Under the pieces are notes generated by a model. The model was not told where the DNA came from and made no database searches. It saw only the letters and a list, made by a program, of their open reading frames with translations. Shown piece by piece: positions 51,979 to 59,255 of a DNA stretch of 64,000 nucleotides. Both the position numbers and the translations under genes were made by a program. The stretch is from assembly GCF_009208055.1 (NCBI RefSeq), contig NZ_WFKI01000006.1, positions 1 to 64,000 of the forward strand. Direction: 5' to 3'. Every line of letters begins with the position of its first letter. Position 1 is the first letter of the stretch. This DNA is from Poseidonibacter ostreae (GTDB lineage: Bacteria; Campylobacterota; Campylobacteria; Campylobacterales; Arcobacteraceae).

Positions 51979-52881
51979 TTATTTTTTTGTTTTTCTATCT
52001 ATTAAATCTACGATTAAATCAATTTTTTTATTATTGAAATCTAAACCCATTTTTTCTTGTTCAGGTGTTGCAAATGCTGGTATTCCATTTACTTCTAATA
52101 CTACATACTCTTCTTTTTTTCTATCATATATAATATCAACACCAGCTATATCTAATCCTGTAACTTTAGTAGCATTTAGTGCCAAATTGATTACATCATC
52201 ATTTGGTTCCCTCATAAATACACTTCCACCACTAGTTACATTCGTTCTCCAATCAGCACCTGAAGCTTTTCTTCCATAACATCCAACAAACTGTCCATCT
52301 ACAATATCTACTCTATAATCAGTATTATCATAATCAATAAATTTCTCTACATAGAAATATCTTAAATCCATTTGATTTAAAAATGGCATTAACATATCAA
52401 GTGTTTCTTGATTTTCAATCTTTGTAAGTCCAACACCACCCCAGCCATCTGTTGGTTTATAAACCATTTTATTCCATTTTTTCATTATTGTTTTTAAATG
52501 ATGAGTATCATCTCTATGACATAGTTTATAATCAGCAGTTTGAATTCCATGCTGTCTTAATAAATAAGATGTTTGAAATTTATCTTCACTTAATTCAAAT
52601 GATTCAAAAGAGTTTATCATTGGAATTATACGATTTAAAGCTTTTGATAAATAGACTTGATATTGAGTTTGCTCACCTGCATTGTATGAGAAAAATAGGT
52701 CTAGTTTATCAACTTTTTTATCTTCCCATATAATATGACTATTTTTAGCAACTGCATCTCTTAAATTAATTCCAGGAGTTACTGCTATATCTCTTTCATT
52801 TAATTTAGTAATAATCTTTTTTTGAATTTCATCTCCACCACCATTTTGATATAACCACATACCGATTTTTCTCTTACTCAT
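51979..52881 (-). CDS. ATP-grasp ligase (RimK-like)
   Basis: The 300-residue ATP-grasp enzyme resembles the RimK/MptN group. YKPTDGWGGVG (141-151) is the ATP loop, DYRVDIVDG (188-196) and WRTNVTSGGS (211-220) belong to the second lobe, and VLEVNGIPAF (261-270) carries the metal-binding Glu-Asn pair. Group members ligate amino acids, often glutamate, to a carboxylate. The substrate is not evident. It lies 24 bases downstream of the M20 peptidase gene and 22 bases before a second ATP-grasp gene, so it is the second of five cotranscribed genes. Confidence 0.87.
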   Translation of the reverse strand: MSKRKIGMWLYQNGGGDEIQKKIITKLNERDIAVTPGINLRDAVAKNSHIIWEDKKVDKLDLFFSYNAGEQTQYQVYLSKALNRIIPMINSFESFELSEDKFQTSYLLRQHGIQTADYKLCHRDDTHHLKTIMKKWNKMVYKPTDGWGGVGLTKIENQETLDMLMPFLNQMDLRYFYVEKFIDYDNTDYRVDIVDGQFVGCYGRKASGADWRTNVTSGGSVFMREPNDDVINLALNATKVTGLDIAGVDIIYDRKKEEYVVLEVNGIPAFATPEQEKMGLDFNNKKIDLIVDLIDRKTKK

Positions 52882-52905
52882 AACGCCCCCTAAAAAAATA
52901 TTATA

Positions 52906-53997
52906 CTATTTCTGGAAATACTTTAAAATGTCTGACATCAAGTTTATTCTTTGTTCAAACGTTTCTTTTAAAGCTCTTTCTTTTTTAGTATGATCTCCAT
53001 CTCCAAATGGTCCAAATCCATCAATTGTTGTAACCCCACAACTTGAAACATGATTTGCATCACTTACTCCACCTCTTTTTTCTGTTGGAATTGTAGTTCC
53101 CGTAATCTCCTCTATTTGTTTAATAAGTTTTGCTTGATTTTCATTTGCTTCCATTACATCTCTTTGTATTAAACCACTAAGAGTAGAAGTTGTACCTTTG
53201 ATATAAGAAGTATTTGTAATTTTATCTAATGAAGATAGTAATCTATCTCTTTCTTTATTTGTCGTGTATCTGATTTCTAATAACATTTCACACTTAGGAG
53301 ATATAGTATTTGCTCCAATACCACCCGTGATTTTACCTACGTTTACAGTTGTTCCTAAATCTAAGTTTGTTAATTTTGAAAGTTCTTGTAATTTATAAGA
53401 AGCTTCAAGGTTTGCATCTATTCCTTTTAAGTATGAAGTTCCAGCATGTGCAGGAATACCTTCAACTAATATAGTAAAAGTACCAACACCTTTTCTTCCC
53501 GTAACTACTTCTAAATTAGGACCTGCTGCTTCAAATACAAAGCATAAGTCATAATTTTTTGCAATATCTAATGTAACATGCTTAGAATTATCACTACCAC
53601 TCTCTTCATCAGAAACAATTAAAAAATCAATATTTGTTATTTCATTATTGTTTTTATAAAGATTTCTAAGAGATTCTAAGGCTACAATATTTCCACCTTT
53701 CATATCACAAACACCAGGTCCATAAACCCAAGTATCATCTTGTGTAAAGCCTTCAAAAGTTCCTTGTGGAAATACTGTATCATTATGACCTAATAATAAA
53801 ATATTTTTTAAGTTCTTTTTTCTTTTACTTGTAAATAATTGGTGATTCCCAATTTCTTCTCTTTGAAAAACAGTCTCTTCAAAACCTAATTCTTTTAGCC
53901 AAGAAGACATTATCTTTCCAACAGTATCAACACCTTTTTTATTTTTTGTGTACGAGTTGATATTTATAATTTTCTCTAAATCATTTAAGTAGTTCAT
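52906..53997 (-). CDS. M20-family glutamate-carboxypeptidase-like peptidase
   Basis: The 363-residue protein is of the carboxypeptidase G2 type. LLLGHNDTVFP holds the metal ligands His71 and Asp73. GVCDMKGG supplies the bridging aspartate and SDEESGS the catalytic glutamate. A lid domain contains EGIPAHAGTSY and a late GGVSDANHVS. Enzymes of this group remove C-terminal glutamate or similar residues. It is the first gene of the operon. The spacer to argG (54001-54234) holds a hairpin and presumably the promoter. Confidence 0.87.
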   Translation of the reverse strand: MNYLNDLEKIININSYTKNKKGVDTVGKIMSSWLKELGFEETVFQREEIGNHQLFTSKRKKNLKNILLLGHNDTVFPQGTFEGFTQDDTWVYGPGVCDMKGGNIVALESLRNLYKNNNEITNIDFLIVSDEESGSDNSKHVTLDIAKNYDLCFVFEAAGPNLEVVTGRKGVGTFTILVEGIPAHAGTSYLKGIDANLEASYKLQELSKLTNLDLGTTVNVGKITGGIGANTISPKCEMLLEIRYTTNKERDRLLSSLDKITNTSYIKGTTSTLSGLIQRDVMEANENQAKLIKQIEEITGTTIPTEKRGGVSDANHVSSCGVTTIDGFGPFGDGDHTKKERALKETFEQRINLMSDILKYFQK

Positions 53998-54124
53998 GAA
54001 TTTTTTCCATACTTTTAATGTAGTTTGATAGAAATTTTACATAAATTTAATAGTAGCCTAGAAGCTTATATTTAATCATATAAATATTTATTTTTTATTA
54101 TAACGAAATAGTGGGATAAATGCA

Positions 54125-54158
54125 TAAGAAAAAAGACTAAAAAATGTCTTTTTTCTTA
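54125..54158. terminator. Hairpin downstream of argG
   Basis: TAAGAAAAAAGAC (54125-54137) and its complement (54146-54158) form a 13-bp stem with an 8-base loop, about 80 bases past the argG stop. The T-rich stem end supports termination on the minus strand, although the tail beyond is short. Confidence 0.5.
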
Positions 54159-54234
54159 AGTTATATATAAGTTAGTGATTAATTGTATATTTTAATCGTA
54201 AATTAGTATTTTTTTATCATTTTATAAATGATAT

Positions 54235-55470
54235 TTATTTTTTATTTTGTCCTGCAATTATAAATCTTAGTGCATTAAGTCTAATAAATCCTTCTGCATC
54301 TTTTTGATTATATACTTCATCTTCTTCAAAAGTTGAATGAGCTTCAGAGAATAATGATTTAGTAGATTCTCGTCCAACAACAATTACATTACCTTTATAA
54401 AGTTTAAGTCTTACATTTCCCTCAACATCTTTTTGAGTTGCATCAATTGCAGCTTGAAGCATTTCTCTTTCAGGTGAGAACCAGTAACCTTGGTAGATTA
54501 ACTTAGCATATTTTGGCATCATCTCATCTTTTAAATGTGCAGCTTCTCTATCAAGTGTAATAGATTCAATTGCTCTGTGAGCTTTTAGCATAATAGTTCC
54601 ACCTGGAGTTTCATAACAACCTCTAGCTTTCATACCTACATATCTATTTTCAACAATATCAATTCTTCCAATACCATGTTTGTTTCCATACTCATTAAGT
54701 GTTCTTAAAATTGTAGCAGGTGACATTTCTTTATCATTAATTGAGATTGGATCACCATTTTTATATCCAATTGTGATATATTCTGCTTCATCTGGAGCAT
54801 TTTCAGGTGAAACTGACCATAACCACATAGACTCTTCAGGTTCTGCATTTGGATTTTCTAAACTTAAACCTTCATAAGAAATATGTAAAAGGTTAGCATC
54901 CATAGAATATGGACTAACTGCTGGGTTACCATCTTCATCTAAGTGTTTTTTATCAATTGTAATACCATGATCAGCAGCATAAGCCAGTAGCTTTTCTCTT
55001 GAATTTAAATCCCATTCTCTCCAAGGAGCAATAACAGTAATATCAGGGTTTAATCCTAAATATCCTAGCTCAAATCTTACTTGGTCATTACCTTTTCCTG
55101 TAGCTCCATGTGATACAGCATCTGCACCCATTTTATTTGCAATTTCAATTTGTTTTTTTGAAATTAAAGGTCGAGCAATAGAAGTTCCTAATAAATATTC
55201 ACCCTCATAAATTGCATTTGCTCTAAACATTGGGAATACATAATCTTTTACAAACTCTTCTTGTATATCTAATATAAAAATATTTTCAGGTTTAATACCC
55301 ATTGCAAGTGCTTTTTCACGTGCAGGTTCAACTTCTTCACCTTGACCTAAATCAGCTGTAAATGTAATTACTTCTGCATTATATTCATCTTGAAGCCATT
55401 TTAAAATAACTGAAGTATCAAGCCCACCACTATAAGCTAGTACTACTTTTTTAACATCTTTTTTACTCAT
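54235..55470 (-). CDS. argG: Argininosuccinate synthase
   Basis: The 411-residue enzyme of arginine synthesis joins citrulline and aspartate using ATP. It shows the N-type P-loop LAYSGGLDTSVI (Ser14 to Ser20), FTADLGQGEE and GATGKGNDQVRFELGY, the citrulline-binding region. IAPWREWD and KARGCYETPGGT follow, as in class argG. No other arginine gene is adjacent. The neighbour at 55540 is divergent, sharing a short promoter region. Confidence 0.96.
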   Translation of the reverse strand: MSKKDVKKVVLAYSGGLDTSVILKWLQDEYNAEVITFTADLGQGEEVEPAREKALAMGIKPENIFILDIQEEFVKDYVFPMFRANAIYEGEYLLGTSIARPLISKKQIEIANKMGADAVSHGATGKGNDQVRFELGYLGLNPDITVIAPWREWDLNSREKLLAYAADHGITIDKKHLDEDGNPAVSPYSMDANLLHISYEGLSLENPNAEPEESMWLWSVSPENAPDEAEYITIGYKNGDPISINDKEMSPATILRTLNEYGNKHGIGRIDIVENRYVGMKARGCYETPGGTIMLKAHRAIESITLDREAAHLKDEMMPKYAKLIYQGYWFSPEREMLQAAIDATQKDVEGNVRLKLYKGNVIVVGRESTKSLFSEAHSTFEEDEVYNQKDAEGFIRLNALRFIIAGQNKK

Positions 55471-55526
55471 AAATTTATCCTATGATTATCATTATTTTTA
55501 AGGCTAATATTTTATCTAATGTTAGC

Positions 55527-55540
55527 TATAATCTTAATTA
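55527..55540 (+). promoter_or_regulatory. -10 box of a probably leaderless S4-protein operon
   Basis: TATAAT at 55527-55532 is followed 7 bases later by the ATG at 55540. No Shine-Dalgarno is present between them, so the transcript of the S4-trpD-tsaE-lptB operon probably begins at or next to the codon. Confidence 0.55.
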
Positions 55541-55791
55541 TGAGAATAGATAAATTTTTAAACGCAGTTAATATTACAAAAAGAAGAGCAGTTGCTGAAG
55601 ATATGTTAGAGCATAAAGTTGTTTTTATAAACAATCTTGCAGTTAAAAAAGCGAAAGAAGTAAAACTTGGAGATATTATAGAAATTAGATATCTTGAAAG
55701 AAGTGATAAGTTTAAAGTTTTACAAATACCAAACGTAAAATCTACACCAAAGTCCAAAATGGCTGAATACGTAGAAAAGATAGAAGGATAA
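55540..55791 (+). CDS. S4-domain RNA-binding protein
   Basis: The 83-residue protein is a single S4 domain, MRIDKFLNAVNITKRRAVAEDM then VFINNLAVKKAKEVKLGD, as in HslR/RqcP-type proteins that bind ribosomal RNA or stalled 50S subunits. I start it at 55540, where the conserved Arg-Ile-Asp-Lys-Phe-Leu opening begins. A longer frame from 55519 adds residues that lie within the -10 box. It ends 4 bases before trpD. Confidence 0.85.
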   Translation: MRIDKFLNAVNITKRRAVAEDMLEHKVVFINNLAVKKAKEVKLGDIIEIRYLERSDKFKVLQIPNVKSTPKSKMAEYVEKIEG

Positions 55792-55795
55792 TTAA

Positions 55796-56776
55796 ATGTT
55801 TAATACAGCAAAAATGAAATTTGATGATATCTTTGAAAATAGATTACCACAAGATGAAGTAAAAGAGTATTTAATAGAACTTTATGAAAGAGGTGAAACA
55901 GCTGCTGAAATCGCAGGAGCTGCAAGCGCTATGAGAGATCATTTAATTCCACTTCCAGTTCATTATGACTTGAAACAAAAAATTATTGATAATTGTGGAA
56001 CAGGTGGAGATAAATCAAACTCTTTTAATATCTCAACAACAGTTTCAATTCTTTTATCAGCTTGTGGTTCGTATGTAGCTAAGCATGGAAATAGAAGTAT
56101 AACAAGTAAATCAGGAAGTGCAGATATGCTTGAAGCTTTAGATATTAATCTTAATTTATCTTTAGAGAACTCTGCAAAAATGTTAGAAGAGACAGGTTTT
56201 ACTTTTATGTTTGCACAAAATCATCATCCTGCAATGAAATATATTATGCCAATTAGAAAAAGTATACCACATAGAACTATTTTTAATATTTTAGGACCTT
56301 TGTCAAACCCTGCAACTGTTTCAAAACAATTAATTGGTGTATTTGATAAGTCATATATTAATAAAATTGCATCTGCTTTAGACTTGTTAGATACAAAAAG
56401 GTCTATAATCGTATCATCAAATGATGGTATGGATGAAATCTCTATATCAGATATCTCTTTTGGAACATCATTATTTAATGGTAAAATAGAAGATTTTGAA
56501 ATCAATCCTGAAAATTATGGTTTAAAACTAGCACCTAAAGAGGAAGTAGTAGGTGGTGATGCTAAGTTTAATGCAAATATTACAAAAGAGCTTTTATCAA
56601 ATAATATTAAAGGAGCTAAACTAGATATTGTTTTAATAAATGCAGCAGCGGCTTTAATTGTTGATGAAAAAGCAAGAGATTTCCAAGATGGAATTGCAAT
56701 GGCAAAAGAAGCAATCTTAAATGGAAAAGCAAAAGAAAAACTTGAACAAATAATAAAAGTTTCAAAACAATTATAG
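55796..56776 (+). CDS. trpD: Anthranilate phosphoribosyltransferase
   Basis: The 326-residue enzyme of tryptophan synthesis transfers phosphoribose to anthranilate. It has NCGTGGDKSNSFNIST (PRPP loop, GTGGD 68-72), VAKHGNRSITSKSGSADMLEALDI and FMFAQNHHPAMK, then RTIFNILGPLSNP, all family-specific. It sits in an operon with an S4 protein, tsaE and lptB rather than with other trp genes. trpB is at 38252. Expression in this window is therefore uncoupled from a classical trp operon. Confidence 0.95.
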   Translation: MFNTAKMKFDDIFENRLPQDEVKEYLIELYERGETAAEIAGAASAMRDHLIPLPVHYDLKQKIIDNCGTGGDKSNSFNISTTVSILLSACGSYVAKHGNRSITSKSGSADMLEALDINLNLSLENSAKMLEETGFTFMFAQNHHPAMKYIMPIRKSIPHRTIFNILGPLSNPATVSKQLIGVFDKSYINKIASALDLLDTKRSIIVSSNDGMDEISISDISFGTSLFNGKIEDFEINPENYGLKLAPKEEVVGGDAKFNANITKELLSNNIKGAKLDIVLINAAAALIVDEKARDFQDGIAMAKEAILNGKAKEKLEQIIKVSKQL

Positions 56777-56784
56777 GTTTAATT

Positions 56785-57198
56785 TTGCAAAAAGAGTTTA
56801 ATTTAGATTTAGAAAATATTAATATAGTTGTTGATGAATTAATAAATATTATAAATAAAGATACAATAATAATTTTAAGAGGGGATTTAGCAAGTGGTAA
56901 AACTACACTTGTTAAAAATTATGTAAAAGCTTTAGGCTTAAATGATTTAGTTACCTCTCCTACATTTTCATTACAGTCAGTTTATTCAAACAATATTTAT
57001 CATTATGATATATATAATAAGAGTTTAGATGAGTTTATAGCTCTTGGAATGCTTGAAGAGTTTGAACATAGTGGAACTCACTTTGTAGAGTGGGGTGATG
57101 AAAAATTACAAAATCTTTTGATTGAATATGGATATAATGTAATTTTAGTAGAAATAGAAAAAAGTGATAATAAAAGGTTGTATAAAATAAATGCATAA
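56785..57198 (+). CDS. tsaE: tRNA threonylcarbamoyladenosine ATPase TsaE
   Basis: The 137-residue P-loop ATPase is needed for t6A37 synthesis with TsaB and TsaD. Its motif is GDLASGKTTLVK (Walker A 33-40). It also shows TSPTFSLQSVY, then YHYDIYN and the late HFVEWGDE. The start is TTG at 56785. It overlaps lptB by 8 bases, and translation is likely coupled. Confidence 0.92.
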   Translation: MQKEFNLDLENINIVVDELINIINKDTIIILRGDLASGKTTLVKNYVKALGLNDLVTSPTFSLQSVYSNNIYHYDIYNKSLDEFIALGMLEEFEHSGTHFVEWGDEKLQNLLIEYGYNVILVEIEKSDNKRLYKINA

Positions 57199-57913
57199 AT
57201 TAAGAATAACAGATATAACAAAAGCAATCAAAAAAACACAAATATTACATGGAATTTCCTTAGAAGTTAATTCAGGTGAAATTGTTGGTCTATTAGGACC
57301 AAATGGTGCTGGAAAAACTACAACTTTTTATACAGTTTGTGGTTTAGTAAAACCAACATCTGGAGAGGTTTATTTTGATGATAAAGACATTACTAGTCTT
57401 CCTTTACATAAAAGAGCTTTAAGAGGAATAGGTTATTTACCACAAGAATCATCTATTTTTAAAGATTTATCAGTTGAAGACAATTTAATGTTAGCAGCTC
57501 AAATTGTAACAGATGATAAAGCTGAACAACATAAGCGTGTTGAAGAGTTACTTGAAGTTTTTAATATTGAACCAATACGTCAAAGAAAAGGTGTTTCTCT
57601 TTCAGGTGGTGAAAGACGTAGAACTGAAATAGCAAGAGCTTTAGTTTCTCATCCTAAGTTTTTACTACTTGATGAACCTTTTGCTGGAGTTGACCCAATT
57701 GCAGTTAAGGATATTCAAGAAATTATTGCACAATTAACAAAAATTAATATTGGAGTTTTAATTACAGATCATAATGTAAGAGAAACTTTAGAAATTTGTG
57801 ATAGAGCTTATGTTATGAAAGCAGGAGCTTTACTTGCAAGTGGTACAAGTGAAGAAATTAGACAAGATAAAAAAGTAAGAGAACATTATTTAGGAGAAGA
57901 TTTTAACTTCTAA
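57191..57913 (+). CDS. lptB: LPS export ABC ATPase LptB
   Basis: The 240-residue ATPase drives LPS transport by the LptFGC complex. It has Walker A GPNGAGKT (36-43), a YLPQESSIFKDLSVEDNL Q-loop region and signature LSGGERRRTEIARAL. LLLDEPFAGVDPIAV is followed by the H-loop in ITDHNVRETL, all characteristic of LptB. It ends the S4-trpD-tsaE-lptB operon and is followed by a hairpin at 57923. Confidence 0.95.
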   Translation: MHKLRITDITKAIKKTQILHGISLEVNSGEIVGLLGPNGAGKTTTFYTVCGLVKPTSGEVYFDDKDITSLPLHKRALRGIGYLPQESSIFKDLSVEDNLMLAAQIVTDDKAEQHKRVEELLEVFNIEPIRQRKGVSLSGGERRRTEIARALVSHPKFLLLDEPFAGVDPIAVKDIQEIIAQLTKINIGVLITDHNVRETLEICDRAYVMKAGALLASGTSEEIRQDKKVREHYLGEDFNF

Positions 57914-57922
57914 AATAGACAA

Positions 57923-57953
57923 AAAGTAGTAATTATATTTTACTTACTACTTT
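57923..57953. terminator. Convergent hairpin after lptB
   Basis: AAAGTAGTAA (57923-57932) and its complement (57944-57953) form a 10-bp stem with an 11-base loop. The hairpin overlaps the stop of the GGDEF gene on the other strand and may work both ways. Confidence 0.55.
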
Positions 57954-59255
57954 ATTTCTTCCTGTTCTTTTAGCTTCATATAAAGCTTCATCCGTTCTTG
58001 TAATAAAACTATCTTCATTATCATTTTGATTTAAAATAGATATTCCAAAACTTACTGTTATATTTAGATTCATTTTTGTTAATGAATTTTCATAAATTGT
58101 AGTTCTTATTTTTTCTGCAACAATACTAGCACCTTTAATATCTGTCTCAGGAAGTAAAATAAGGAATTCTTCACCACCCCATCTAACAACAGTATCATGT
58201 TCTCTTACACTTTTACTTACTATTGTAGAAATCTCTTTTAATACTTCATCTCCAATTTGATGCCCATATTTATCATTTACAACTTTAAATAAATCAATAT
58301 CAAACAAAACTAAAGATAAACTAGTATTATACCGAAGGGCTCTTCTTATCTCTTTTCCAAATAAACTATTAAATTTATTTCTATTAAATAGACCCGTTAA
58401 GGTATCATGCGATGCTTGATATTCTAATAAATTAGATTTTTCTTTTAGTTCTGTAATATCAGTTAGTGATATCACATAAAAATCATTTATATCATCATAG
58501 TTATCAACATTTATAGTAAATATTCTTATTTCACCTTTAGAGTTTTTCATTTTGGTAACTCTATCAACTTCACGTAAATTTTTTATATATTCGTAATAGC
58601 ATGTTTGCTTATCTAAAGTAGATTTTGAAATAAAACCATACTCTTCAATAAAATGATCAAAAATATTGTCTGATAACTTAGTAAACTCTTCTATTGAATC
58701 TACCTCAAAAAACTCTAAAAACCTTTTATTTACATTTTTTATTGTTTCATTATTAGATAATATAACAATATTCTCTTGTGTATCAAGAATAGATTTTAAT
58801 TTTTGTATTTCATTATCAACTCTTGTTTCTAAAGATATATTTAAATTTTCTAGTTTTCTTTTTAAATATATAGGTTCTATTGCTTTTATCATACTTTCAA
58901 CAAGTTGATATAAGTCTATTGGTTTCATGGCATAAGTATTAACACCAACACTAATAGCTTTTTTCAAAAAATTTGGGTCATTATGAGCACTAGTAATTAC
59001 TATTGGTGTTTCTTTATTAATTTGTCTTATTTGTTCACACATTTCAAGACCATCCATTTTAGGCATATTAATATCAGAAACAATTAAATCAATAGTGTCT
59101 TTATTCTCTTTGAATTGCTCTAAACCTTCTAATCCATTTTCTGCTAAGTATACTTTTTTTACTAAAGAACTTAGTAGTTTTCCTGTAAATTCTCGTACAT
59201 CCATTTCATCTTCTACATATAAAACAGAGATATTTTCTAATATTTCTTTATTCAT
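57933..59255 (-). CDS. Response regulator with PAS and active GGDEF domain
   Basis: The 440-residue cytoplasmic protein has an N-terminal receiver (VLYVEDE, Asp61 in SDINMPKMDG, KPIDL), then a coiled segment and PAS-like region (about 150-270). A catalytic GGDEF domain follows: WGGEEFLILLPE preceded by the REHD I-site (RxxD), and FDIDLFKVVNDKYGHQIGDEV with all key residues. It probably makes c-di-GMP when phosphorylated. Its start overlaps the end of the next upstream gene, a receiver-EAL protein, by 8 bases. Confidence 0.9.
   Translation of the reverse strand: MNKEILENISVLYVEDEMDVREFTGKLLSSLVKKVYLAENGLEGLEQFKENKDTIDLIVSDINMPKMDGLEMCEQIRQINKETPIVITSAHNDPNFLKKAISVGVNTYAMKPIDLYQLVESMIKAIEPIYLKRKLENLNISLETRVDNEIQKLKSILDTQENIVILSNNETIKNVNKRFLEFFEVDSIEEFTKLSDNIFDHFIEEYGFISKSTLDKQTCYYEYIKNLREVDRVTKMKNSKGEIRIFTINVDNYDDINDFYVISLTDITELKEKSNLLEYQASHDTLTGLFNRNKFNSLFGKEIRRALRYNTSLSLVLFDIDLFKVVNDKYGHQIGDEVLKEISTIVSKSVREHDTVVRWGGEEFLILLPETDIKGASIVAEKIRTTIYENSLTKMNLNITVSFGISILNQNDNEDSFITRTDEALYEAKRTGRNKVVSKI

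Noticed and set aside
54216..54232. Short ATCATTT hairpin as argG terminator
   Set aside because: On the minus strand the hairpin is followed by A residues, not T, so it does not fit a terminator for argG. The hairpin at 54125-54158 is the better candidate.
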